A stretch of 39,456 nucleotides of DNA. Source: JBBSGC01 sp038254525 (lineage in GTDB: Bacteria; Actinomycetota; Actinomycetes; Propionibacteriales; Nocardioidaceae). The stretch covers positions 1 to 39,456 of the forward strand of contig JBBSGC010000004.1 in NCBI GenBank assembly GCA_038254525.1, written 5' to 3'. Below, piece by piece: positions 32,945 through 39,456 of this stretch. Below the pieces are notes generated by a model that was given only the letters and a program-made list of their open reading frames with translations, made no database searches and had not been told where the DNA came from. Positions within the stretch are counted from its first letter, which is position 1; the number at the start of each line of letters is the position of its first letter. A program made the position numbers and the translations under genes.

Positions 32945-34371
32945 AGGTCCCGGTGCCGGCGGTGGTGAAGCCGGCGGCAGAGCTGCGCCGGGTGCACTTC
33001 GTAGGCATCGGCGGGACGGGCCTGTCGGGCATTGCGCGGATCATGTTGGTCCGCGGCATCCAGGTCACTGGCAGCGACGCCGCGGAGTCCGAGACCCTCG
33101 CGCAGCTGCGCGAGCTGGGCGCCCGCTGCTTCGCCCGGCACGCGGCCGACCAGCTCGGTGACGTCGACGTGGTCGTGGTGTCCACCGCCATCCCCGAAGA
33201 CAACCCGGAGGTGCGCGAGGCGCAGCGACGGGGCGTGCCGGTATGGCCGCGGGCAGCGGCGCTGGTCTCGGTTATGACCGGACGCGAGGTGCTCGCGGTG
33301 GCCGGGACGCACGGCAAGACCACCACCACCGGGATGCTCGCGTCGGCGCTGCTGTCCGCGGGCGAGGACCCGTCGTACGCGATCGGTGCAGACCTGGCGG
33401 CGACCGGGAGCAACGCCCACGACGGGTCGGGGAGCACCTTCGTCGTCGAGGCCGACGAGAGTGACGGTGCCTTTCTCAGCTACTCACCGATGGGGGCGGT
33501 GGTGACCAACGTCGATGCCGACCACCTCGACCACTACGGCAGCGTCGCGGCCTACCGGGCGGCGTTCGCGGCGTTCCTCGACACCATCCGGCCCGGCGGC
33601 TTCCTGGTTGCCTGCACCGATGACCACGGTGCGGCCGCCCTGGCCGACCGGGCCCGAGCAGTCGGCGTCGAGACCGTGACCGTCGGCCTGGCCGACGATG
33701 CCCGCCTGCGCGCGGTGGAGGTCAGCATTGGCGGTGGCGGCTCGACCAGCACGGTCACGCTCGACGGCGCGTCGGTGGGCACCCTGAGGCTGCAGGTGCC
33801 GGGGCGGCACTACGTGCGTGACGCACTGGCCGCGCTGGCGGCCGGCTTGCAGCTCGGCCACCGGGCCGGCGACCTGCTGCCCGGGCTCGCCGGTTACACC
33901 GGCAGCCGGCGCCGGATGGAGCGCAAGGGGGAGGCCGGCGGCGTGCAGGTCTACGACTCGTACGCGCATCATCCGGTCGAGATCGCCGCTGATGTGGAGG
34001 CGGCGCGCTCGCTCATCGGCGGCGGCCGGCTGGTCGTGTGTTTCCAACCGCACCTGGTCTCGCGCACCAAGACCTTCGCGCCGCAGATGGGTCACGCGCT
34101 GGGCGCCGCCGACGTGGTCGTCGTCACCGACGTGTATGCGGCCCGCGAGGAGCCCGAGGAAGCTGTGACGGGGGCGCGAGTCGCCGTCGAGGTCCCGCTT
34201 CCTGCCGACCGGGTCCGGCACGTCCCGGCGCTGGGTGACGTGGCGCCGGCACTGCTCACGCTCACCCGGCCGGGGGACCTGGTGCTGACCCTTGGTGCCG
34301 GCGACGTGACCACCGTAGGGCCGCAGCTGCTGGAGCTGCTCGGTGAGCGTGCGGAGTCCCGTCGTGGCTGA
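32941..34371 (+). CDS. murC: UDP-MurNAc L-alanine ligase MurC
   Basis: First Mur ligase, adding L-Ala to UDP-MurNAc; 476 aa. The N-terminal domain has HFVGIGGTGLSGIARIML (19-36) for UDP, then the P-loop GTHGKTTT (122-129). VVEADESDGAF, NVDADHLDHY and GSRRRMERKGE follow, with the C-terminal DSYAHHPVEI and FQPHLVSRTK motifs. A GTG start overlaps the murG stop. Although it catalyses the earliest step of the four ligases here, it lies after murG, the standard actinobacterial order. The C-terminus overlaps ftsQ by 8 or 29 nt depending on the ftsQ start. Confidence 0.97.
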   Translation: MKVPVPAVVKPAAELRRVHFVGIGGTGLSGIARIMLVRGIQVTGSDAAESETLAQLRELGARCFARHAADQLGDVDVVVVSTAIPEDNPEVREAQRRGVPVWPRAAALVSVMTGREVLAVAGTHGKTTTTGMLASALLSAGEDPSYAIGADLAATGSNAHDGSGSTFVVEADESDGAFLSYSPMGAVVTNVDADHLDHYGSVAAYRAAFAAFLDTIRPGGFLVACTDDHGAAALADRARAVGVETVTVGLADDARLRAVEVSIGGGGSTSTVTLDGASVGTLRLQVPGRHYVRDALAALAAGLQLGHRAGDLLPGLAGYTGSRRRMERKGEAGGVQVYDSYAHHPVEIAADVEAARSLIGGGRLVVCFQPHLVSRTKTFAPQMGHALGAADVVVVTDVYAAREEPEEAVTGARVAVEVPLPADRVRHVPALGDVAPALLTLTRPGDLVLTLGAGDVTTVGPQLLELLGERAESRRG

Positions 34372-35101
34372 GCGAAACCCCCATGGCTCGACCGCCCGCT
34401 TCCCCAGGAGGCGGACTCCGAGCCGGTTTGCCCGCCTACGGCTCCACCTGCTGCTGGCCGGGCTGCTGCTGCTGGGCGGCGTGGCCTTCTGGGTGGTTGC
34501 CATGTCGTCGCTGATGGGCGTCCACACCGTTCGCGTCGAGGGCACCCGCCTGCTGACGGCGGCGCAGGTGCAGCAGGCGGCTGACGTACCCGACGGCGCC
34601 GCCCTCGCGAGACTTGACGTCGGCGCGATCGCCGACCGGGTGCGCCAGCTGCTGCCCGTGGCCGCGGTGAGCGTGCAACGGGACTGGCCGACCGGGCTGC
34701 GGATCGTGGTCACTGAGCGGGTCGCGGTCGCGGCCGTCGCCGACCACGGGACCCTCGAGGGCATGGACGCCGAGGGGGTGCTGTTCCGCCACTACCGGCA
34801 CGCGCCGAAGCGGCTGCCACTCGTCCGGGCCGGCGATCTGGCGGCTACTGGCCGCGCGGCGGCCCTACACGAGGTGGCCACCGCCGTCAGCTCGTTGCAG
34901 CCGGCAGTCTCCCGCAAGGTTGATCATGTCGACGTCGCCAGCATGGACGCGATCACCCTCGTGCTGCGCGACGGGGACACGGTGGTGTGGGGGAGCGCCG
35001 ACGAGTCCACCCTCAAGGCCCAGGTGCTCACCGCACTGCTGCACGTGCGCGGGTCCCATTACGACGTCTCGGTGCCCGAGCAGCCGACCACGGCTCAGTG
35101 A
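34343..35101 (+). CDS. ftsQ: Cell division protein FtsQ
   Basis: Bitopic divisome scaffold of 252 aa: a basic cytoplasmic N-terminus (to about residue 35), one helix (about 36-55: LLLAGLLLLGGVAFWVVAMS), a POTRA domain (about 58-128, beginning VHTVRVEGTRLLTAAQVQQAADV and ending LRIVVTERVAVA) and the FtsQ beta domain. It recruits the FtsL-FtsB and FtsW-FtsI modules. Two starts are equally supported: GTG 34343 (GGAG 7 bases upstream) and GTG 34364 (GGAG 7 bases upstream), giving 252 or 245 aa. Both overlap murC. It ends 294 bp before ftsZ, the largest break in the second half of the cluster. Confidence 0.93.
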   Translation: MSVRSPVVAERNPHGSTARFPRRRTPSRFARLRLHLLLAGLLLLGGVAFWVVAMSSLMGVHTVRVEGTRLLTAAQVQQAADVPDGAALARLDVGAIADRVRQLLPVAAVSVQRDWPTGLRIVVTERVAVAAVADHGTLEGMDAEGVLFRHYRHAPKRLPLVRAGDLAATGRAAALHEVATAVSSLQPAVSRKVDHVDVASMDAITLVLRDGDTVVWGSADESTLKAQVLTALLHVRGSHYDVSVPEQPTTAQ

Positions 35102-35263
35102 CGCTGCGAGTTCTCCAGCCGGGACCGATCTCGTGACCGGATGGTCGCTCGGGCGACCCGGATGTGGCGAGCTCGGCGTGCAGCCAACCGGATTTCTCAA
35201 CCCGTGGCGCGACACGCGGCCAGGTTCGTTGATCGGGCCGGGTCGCGGCCGTACGTTCAGCCG

Positions 35264-35314
35264 CAGTTGACAGGTTGACATAACTATAACTCTGCAGTTG
35301 AGGGTGACAGTTGA
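35264..35314 (+). promoter_or_regulatory. AT-rich repeat-bearing ftsZ upstream region
   Basis: Within the 294-bp ftsQ-ftsZ gap a markedly AT-rich patch contains CAGTTGA three times (35264-35270, 35295-35301, 35308-35314) and a related GGTTGACA (35273-35280). TTGACA hexamers at 35267 and 35275 and a TATAAC at 35285-35290 are promoter-like, but no -35/-10 pair is spaced at 16-18 bp, so exact assignment is unsafe. The rest of the gap (35102-35263) shows no gene. Confidence 0.6.
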
Positions 35315-35395
35315 GGACAACCAGTGGACAGGCAACCGAACCGCAGGTCTCGCGCCCGACCGGGCCGGGTCTCAGCTCAACGAAAGGTGCGCGTC

Positions 35396-36712
35396 GTGGC
35401 AGCGCAGAACTACCTGGCGGTGATCAAGGTCGTCGGCATCGGTGGCGGTGGCGTCAACGCGGTCAACCGGATGATCGAGGTCGGTCTCAAGGGCGTCGAG
35501 TTCATCGCGATCAACACCGACGCCCAGGCGTTGTTGATGAGTGATGCCGACGTCAAGCTCGACATCGGGCGAGAGCTCACCCGCGGCCTGGGCGCCGGTG
35601 CGGCTCCCGGCGTGGGCGCGCGAGCGGCCGAGGACCATGCCGAGGACATCGAGGAGGTGATCAAGGGCGCCGATATGGTGTTCGTCACCGCTGGGGAAGG
35701 CGGTGGCACCGGTACCGGCGGCGCACCGGTGGTCGCTCGCATCGCCCGATCGCTCGGCGCGCTGACCATCGGCGTGGTGACCCGTCCGTTCGCCTTCGAG
35801 GGTCGGCGTCGGGCGAACCAGGCAGAGGAGGGCATCGCGCAGCTGCGCGAGGAGGTCGACACCCTCATCGTGATCCCCAACGACCGGTTGCTGTCGATCA
35901 GCGACCGCAGTGTCAGCGTGCTCGACGCGTTCAAGCAGGCCGACCAGGTGCTGCTGCAGGGCGTGTCCGGGATCACCGACCTCATCACCACGCCGGGGCT
36001 GATCAACCTCGACTTCGCCGATGTCAAGGCGGTCATGTCCGATGCCGGCTCCGCGCTGATGGGCATCGGCTCGGCCCGCGGTGAGGACCGGGCAGTGGCC
36101 GCGGCCGAGATGGCCGTCTCCAGCCCCCTGCTCGAGGCGTCGATCGACGGTGCCCACGGTGTGCTCCTGTCGATTGCCGGCGGTTCCGACCTCGGACTGT
36201 TTGAGATCAACGAGGCCGCGGCGCTGGTCAGCCAGGCTGCGCATGCCGAGGCCAACATCATCTTCGGCGCCGTCATCGACGACGCCCTGGGTGACGAGGT
36301 GCGGGTCACCGTGATCGCGGCCGGCTTCGACGGGGGCACCCCGAAGCGGCGTGACGTCGGTCAGCCGGCACTGCGCAGGGAGTCCTCGGCGCCGGCGCTG
36401 GGCGGGCCGGTCGCGGGCGGGCCGACGGCAGGAGGGGCGATGCCACCGCTCGGCTCGGGTGCGCCGAACGGCGGGTCCGTGCACCAGGGAGCACCAGGGC
36501 TCGTTCCGGTCGGCGCGGCTCAGAGCGTGCCGGCTGGCAGCTTCCCACGCACGGACCCGCACCCGGCCCGTCCGATAGTGCCCGCGCAGCCGCAGCCGGT
36601 CGGTGTCCGTGGCGCACCAGGTCCGGCGCAACCGCAACGCGAGCCCCAACGGCAGCCCCGTCCGGTCGCCTTCGATGACGACGAGCTCGACATCCCGGAC
36701 TTCTTGAAGTAG
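35396..36712 (+). CDS. ftsZ: Cell division GTPase FtsZ
   Basis: Tubulin homologue that forms the Z ring; 438 aa. The GTG at 35396 is chosen because actinobacterial FtsZ begins AAQNYLAVIKVVGIGGGG and GAAAGG lies upstream; a longer frame to 35324 reads into the regulatory region. The nucleotide site has GIGGGGVNAVNRM (14-26) and the tubulin signature GGGTGTG (102-108), with RADQ-type residues in AFKQADQVLLQGV. The synergy loop NLDFAD (204-209) supplies hydrolysis residues. A disordered linker (about 317-426) rich in Gly, Pro, Ala and Gln leads to the conserved end DDDELDIPDFLK (427-438), which binds SepF and FtsW. The linker is about 110 residues, at the long end. Confidence 0.98.
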   Translation: MAAQNYLAVIKVVGIGGGGVNAVNRMIEVGLKGVEFIAINTDAQALLMSDADVKLDIGRELTRGLGAGAAPGVGARAAEDHAEDIEEVIKGADMVFVTAGEGGGTGTGGAPVVARIARSLGALTIGVVTRPFAFEGRRRANQAEEGIAQLREEVDTLIVIPNDRLLSISDRSVSVLDAFKQADQVLLQGVSGITDLITTPGLINLDFADVKAVMSDAGSALMGIGSARGEDRAVAAAEMAVSSPLLEASIDGAHGVLLSIAGGSDLGLFEINEAAALVSQAAHAEANIIFGAVIDDALGDEVRVTVIAAGFDGGTPKRRDVGQPALRRESSAPALGGPVAGGPTAGGAMPPLGSGAPNGGSVHQGAPGLVPVGAAQSVPAGSFPRTDPHPARPIVPAQPQPVGVRGAPGPAQPQREPQRQPRPVAFDDDELDIPDFLK

Positions 36713-37468
36713 GTGTTCGCCTACGTCGAGTCCCTCGCGGGGGTCCGGGTTGCCTTCACCGACCGCCACGGCGGGGTCAGCGCAGGCTCCTGGAAGTCGC
36801 TGAACCTCGGCACCAGCAACGGGGACGACCCGGCCCGGGTGGCAACCAACTTGGGCCGGGTCGCTGCGCGCCTGGACGTGGCTCCGGCCGCGGTGATACG
36901 GATGAGCCAGGTGCACGGTGACCAGGTGCACGTGGTCACGGCGCAGCTCGACCAGGCCGGAGGCGGCGAGGTGCCGGTGGGCGACGCCCTGGTGACCGCC
37001 TCGCCCGAGGTCACCTTGTTGGTGCGCGCGGCGGACTGCGTACCGCTGGTCCTCGCCGACGCCGCGGCCGGACTGGTCGGCGTGGCCCATGCCGGGCGTC
37101 GAGGCCTCATGCAGGGCATCGTGAGCCGAACGGTCGCGGCGCTGCGCGAGCTCGGTGCCGAGCAGCTCACCGGCTGGATCGGGCCGCGTGTCTGCGGCCG
37201 CTGCTACGAGGTTCCCGACCAGATGCGCAACGACGTCAGCGCCTTGGTTCCGCAGGCTCGCGCGGTTACCTCTTGGGGGACTCCGGCACTGGACATTGGA
37301 GCGGGGGTACGCGCGCAGCTCGAGCAGCTCGACGTCGACGTCATCGACGTGGCGACCCGGCTCGGTCCCGGAGTCGCCTGCACCGTGGAGAACACCGACC
37401 TGTTCTCCTACCGGCGCCAGGGCCGCAGCTCGGGCCGGCTCGGCGGGCTCGTCCGCCTCATCCCATGA
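36713..37468 (+). CDS. pgeF: Peptidoglycan editing factor PgeF (YfiH, laccase domain)
   Basis: Cytoplasmic purine-nucleoside phosphorylase-like/multicopper-oxidase-like fold (DUF152), reported in E. coli to remove L-Ser wrongly placed in UDP-MurNAc peptides by MurC. It has 251 aa. Metal residues are His68 in MSQVHGDQVH, Cys109 in RAADCVPLVLAD and His126 in GVAHAGRRG. FTDRHGGVSAGSW (15-27) and the GPRVCGRCYEV motif are typical. The GTG starts immediately after the ftsZ TAG, with no spacing, and its stop overlaps the yggS start (ATGA). Coupling to ftsZ fits a quality-control role close to septal wall synthesis. Confidence 0.93.
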   Translation: MFAYVESLAGVRVAFTDRHGGVSAGSWKSLNLGTSNGDDPARVATNLGRVAARLDVAPAAVIRMSQVHGDQVHVVTAQLDQAGGGEVPVGDALVTASPEVTLLVRAADCVPLVLADAAAGLVGVAHAGRRGLMQGIVSRTVAALRELGAEQLTGWIGPRVCGRCYEVPDQMRNDVSALVPQARAVTSWGTPALDIGAGVRAQLEQLDVDVIDVATRLGPGVACTVENTDLFSYRRQGRSSGRLGGLVRLIP

Positions 37469-38181
37469 CGTCGACGCCGGACGAGCGTGCCGCACAGCTG
37501 GCCGCCGGCCTGGCCGGTGTTCGTCATCGGCTGGCAAGCGCTGCGGCGGCAGCGGGTCGACCGGTCGACGAGCTGACGCTGGTCGTGGTGACCAAGACCT
37601 ACCCCGCCGGCGACGTAGACCTGCTGGGCCGGCTCGGTGTGCGCGACGTCGGCGAGAGCCGGCATCCCGAGGCGGCCGACAAGCGCGCCCAGGTGGACGT
37701 GGAGCTGCCGCTTCGCTGGCATTTCGTGGGCGCCCTGCAGACCAACAAGGCCCGCGCTGTCGCCGGCTACGCAGACGTCGTCCACTCCGTCGACCGGCCG
37801 CGGCTGGTCGAAGCGCTTTCGGCCGGCGTCACCCGGCGCGGCCGCAGCGTGGAGTGCTTCGTGCAGGTCGATCTCGACGAGGAAGCGCAGCCGGGCCGTT
37901 CCGGCTGCTCGCCGCGCGCGGTCCCCGAGCTGGCCGATGCGTTGGCGCAGGCACCGGGGCTGGTGCTGGCCGGTGTGATGGCCGTCGCCCCGAGGGGGGC
38001 CGACCCGCGCGCCGCATTCGGCCGCCTCGCCGCGGTCGCCGCCGATCTGCGTGTGCGGCACCCGTCGGCGCGGGCGATCTCGGCGGGCATGAGCGCCGAT
38101 CTGGAGGCCGCTGTGGAGGCCGGCGCGACACATGTACGGATCGGGCGCGCCGTCCTCGGGGAGCGACCATCCACGGGGTAA
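37465..38181 (+). CDS. yggS: YggS/PLPBP family pyridoxal-phosphate homeostasis protein
   Basis: PLP-carrying TIM-barrel protein (COG0325) that buffers free pyridoxal phosphate; not an alanine racemase. 238 aa. The PLP lysine is Lys44 in VVVTKTYPA; HFVGALQTNKAR, HSVDR and the phosphate-binding SAGMSADLEAAVEAGATHVRIGRAVLGERP complete the family. The usual GEN motif after strand 2 reads GESRHPEA here, with Asn replaced by Ser. The ATG overlaps the pgeF stop. yggS between ftsZ and sepF is the normal actinobacterial order, although the reason for the linkage is unknown. Confidence 0.94.
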   Translation: MTSTPDERAAQLAAGLAGVRHRLASAAAAAGRPVDELTLVVVTKTYPAGDVDLLGRLGVRDVGESRHPEAADKRAQVDVELPLRWHFVGALQTNKARAVAGYADVVHSVDRPRLVEALSAGVTRRGRSVECFVQVDLDEEAQPGRSGCSPRAVPELADALAQAPGLVLAGVMAVAPRGADPRAAFGRLAAVAADLRVRHPSARAISAGMSADLEAAVEAGATHVRIGRAVLGERPSTG

Positions 38182-38267
38182 TGTCAGCCGCGTGGAGCAC
38201 CTGCTCCGCTCGAGAGTTTCTCAGCAGGCGGATCCCACCGCACGGCACAACCGGAGGTCGAGAGCCC

Positions 38268-38744
38268 ATGGCTGGCGCGATGCGCAAGGTCGGTGTCTAC
38301 CTCGGTCTGGTCGAGGACAGTGACCGGTTCGACGACGACTTCGAGGACGAGACCGCCGAGCGCCGCGAGACCCGCCCGGTCCGGGCCGTCCGCGAGGAGG
38401 GTGGGGCGACCGCCGTGACCCAGCTGACGCCGCGCCGCCGACCGGTCGACGCGCCGCGCACCGACCTGGCCCGGATCACAACGCTGCACCCGCGCACCTA
38501 CAACGAGGCGCGCACCATCGGTGAGCACTTCCGCGACGGTGTTCCCGTGATCATGAACCTGTCCGAGATGGACGACAGCGACGCCAAGCGCCTGGTCGAC
38601 TTCGCCGCCGGACTCGTGTTCGCGGTGCACGGCACCATCGAGCGCGTGACAGCCAAGGTGTTCCTCCTCTCGCCGCCAAACGTCTCGGTCGCCGCTGAGG
38701 AGAAGCAGCGACTCGCCGAGGGTGGCTTCTTCAACCAGAGTTGA
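38268..38744 (+). CDS. sepF: Z-ring membrane anchor SepF
   Basis: Binds the FtsZ C-terminus and tethers it to the membrane; it substitutes for FtsA/ZipA, which are absent from actinobacteria. 158 aa: an amphipathic N-terminal helix MAGAMRKVGVYLGLVED (1-17) for membrane binding, an acidic linker with DRFDDDFEDE, then the SepF core domain (about 68-148) with ITTLHPRTYNEARTIGEHFRDG, VIMNLSEMDDSDAKRLVDFAAGL and KVFLLSPPNVSV. The ATG at 38268 has GGAGG 11 bases upstream; an internal ATG at 38280 would cut the helix. An 86-bp gap to yggS holds a small stem (38194-38199 with 38202-38207) and a TAATGT sequence that may be a -10. Confidence 0.96.
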   Translation: MAGAMRKVGVYLGLVEDSDRFDDDFEDETAERRETRPVRAVREEGGATAVTQLTPRRRPVDAPRTDLARITTLHPRTYNEARTIGEHFRDGVPVIMNLSEMDDSDAKRLVDFAAGLVFAVHGTIERVTAKVFLLSPPNVSVAAEEKQRLAEGGFFNQS

Positions 38745-38751
38745 TGCTGCT

Positions 38752-39048
38752 GTGCGCACCGTCGGTGCAGTCATCGACTTCATCCTGCTGCTGGCTCTGC
38801 TGCTGCTGATCGCCCGGATCGTGCTCGACTGGGTGCAGATGCTGGCGCGCTCCTGGCACCCGTCCGGGTTCATCTTGGTCATCTGCGAGGTCATCTACTC
38901 CGCGACCGACCCGCCGCTGCGTGCGGTACGCCGGGTGCTCCCGCCGTTCAGGATGGGCATGATGGCCCTGGACCTGTCACCGATCCTGCTGTTCGTGGTC
39001 ATCTACGTCCTCCGAACCGTCAACGCACTGATCTTCTTCCGGGCCTGA
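38752..39048 (+). CDS. YggT-family membrane protein
   Basis: Small integral membrane protein of 98 aa with two long hydrophobic stretches (about 6-27 and 74-96) flanking the conserved YggT loop: ARSWHPSGFILVICEVIYSATDPPLRAVRRVLPP. Function is not established; members are placed in division or osmotic contexts. GTG 38752 is preferred, 7 bp after the sepF stop, because it gives the length of the mycobacterial homologue (about 96 aa); an earlier GTG at 38722 overlaps sepF by 23 bp and adds ten polar residues. There is no good ribosome site, so coupling to sepF is likely. The 91 bp to divIVA holds G-tracts and no clear terminator. Confidence 0.9.
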   Translation: MRTVGAVIDFILLLALLLLIARIVLDWVQMLARSWHPSGFILVICEVIYSATDPPLRAVRRVLPPFRMGMMALDLSPILLFVVIYVLRTVNALIFFRA

Positions 39049-39139
39049 TCCGGCGCCCTGCGGCCGTTTGTCCGGGGGGGTCGGCCACCCAGTACGGGGG
39101 GGCGCCCGGACCAGACTCTTCGACCCTGAGGTGACTGTC

Positions 39140-39456
39140 ATGCCGTTGACCCCGCAGGCCGTGCGCGACAAGCGCTTCACGCCCGTCCGCCTGCGTGAGG
39201 GCTACGACATGGGCGAGGTCGACTCGTTCCTCGACGAGGTGGAGGCCGAGCTCGAGCGGCTGACCGCGGAGAACGACGAGCTACGGGCACAGGGCACCAC
39301 GGCAACGTGGCCGAGCTCCACAGAAGCTGTCCGCTCCACGTCGGCGACCGAGTCGACCTCCCGGGCCGCTGCCGAGCCGGCTGCTCCCGGGACTGCCAAG
39401 CCTGACCAGCCCGCGGCGCCTGCAACGTCCACCCCGGCACCGACTGCTGCGCAGGC
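39140..39456 (+). CDS. wag31: DivIVA/Wag31 polar scaffold, 5' part only
   Basis: N-terminal 105 residues of the coiled-coil protein that marks poles and negatively curved membrane and directs polar growth in actinobacteria. The lipid-binding head is clear: LTPQAVRDKRFTPVRLREGYDMGEVDSFLDEVEAELERL (3-41), ending in the first coiled coil. After residue 50 comes a low-complexity Ser/Thr/Pro/Ala linker (about 52-105). The second coiled coil lies beyond the window edge. A GAGGTGA site sits 5 bases before the ATG. This is the last gene of the cluster visible here, as in M. tuberculosis, where the protein is a target of PknA/PknB. Confidence 0.95.
   Translation, partial: MPLTPQAVRDKRFTPVRLREGYDMGEVDSFLDEVEAELERLTAENDELRAQGTTATWPSSTEAVRSTSATESTSRAAAEPAAPGTAKPDQPAAPATSTPAPTAAQ

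Noticed and set aside
35324..35395. N-terminal extension of FtsZ
   Set aside because: FtsZ of actinobacteria begins near AAQNYLAVIK; upstream residues are Arg-rich and lie in the regulatory region.
39049..39139. G-tract region before divIVA as a terminator
   Set aside because: Runs of G and some complementarity, but no coherent stem followed by T residues.
1..39456. Mobile elements, CRISPR arrays, prophage or secondary-metabolite genes
   Set aside because: No transposase, integrase, spaced direct repeats or assembly-line enzymes were seen; the gene content is conserved chromosomal core plus the SOS cassette.

Overview
The window is chromosomal DNA from a high-GC Gram-positive actinobacterium. 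Evidence for this is the very GC-rich coding sequence, frequent GTG starts, a classical actinobacterial division and cell-wall (dcw) cluster running from mraZ to divIVA/wag31, SepF, a PASTA-domain Ser/Thr kinase, and an actinobacterial SOS box. The MurE substrate motif DNPR points to meso-diaminopimelate peptidoglycan. Gene order resembles the Mycobacterium tuberculosis Rv2145c-Rv2176 neighbourhood (wag31 to pknL), but the mannosyltransferase mptA that separates idsA2 from Rv2175c there is absent, and a DNA-damage cassette and a moxR operon are present. I cannot name the genus from sequence reading alone. I saw no rRNA, tRNA, CRISPR array, insertion sequence or prophage gene.

Layout. (1) 1-5488: a partial EamA transporter and a pknL-like kinase (minus strand), a divergent Rv2175c-like DNA-binding protein, a convergent polyprenyl diphosphate synthase, then metF. 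(2) 5569-8030: a small membrane protein, a DinB/DUF664 protein, a YbaK-type deacylase and a type IB topoisomerase. (3) 8066-14274: a DNA-damage-inducible translesion operon. It has a perfect TCGAAC-N4-GTTCGA LexA box, a structured leader of about 200 nt, a DUF6504 protein, an SAV_6107-type HEPN protein, a DnaE2-type polymerase and a DinB polymerase. (4) 14271-20517: an L,D-transpeptidase, a DUF3040 membrane protein, and a leftward moxR-DUF58-transglutaminase operon. (5) 20673-39456: the dcw cluster mraZ, small membrane ORF, rsmH, ftsL, ftsI, murE, murF, mraY, murD, ftsW, murG, murC, ftsQ, ftsZ, pgeF, yggS, sepF, yggT and the 5' part of divIVA. Most adjacent dcw genes overlap by 4 bp (ATGA or GTGA), which implies translational coupling.

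How it works together. The dcw genes supply the cytoplasmic and lipid-linked steps of peptidoglycan synthesis (MurC, D, E, F, MraY, MurG), the septal synthase (FtsW with FtsI, organised by FtsQ and FtsL), the Z-ring and its anchor (FtsZ, SepF) and the polar scaffold DivIVA. MraZ probably controls the cluster through three 10-bp-phased TGGNG boxes lying on its own promoter. The L,D-transpeptidase, the PASTA kinase and the polyprenyl synthase (possible lipid-carrier supply) also belong to envelope biology.

Most of the window is conserved housekeeping DNA. The least ordinary part is the SOS cassette. Its DnaE has lost recognisable metal ligands in at least three motifs of the PHP domain. It is co-transcribed with an apparently catalytically intact DinB rather than a dead ImuB, and with a HEPN protein carrying an R-x4-H motif. 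The other notable items are a perfect 12-bp-arm palindrome between the polyprenyl synthase and metF, an unrecognised 72-aa membrane protein inside the dcw cluster, and repeated CAGTTGA elements upstream of ftsZ.
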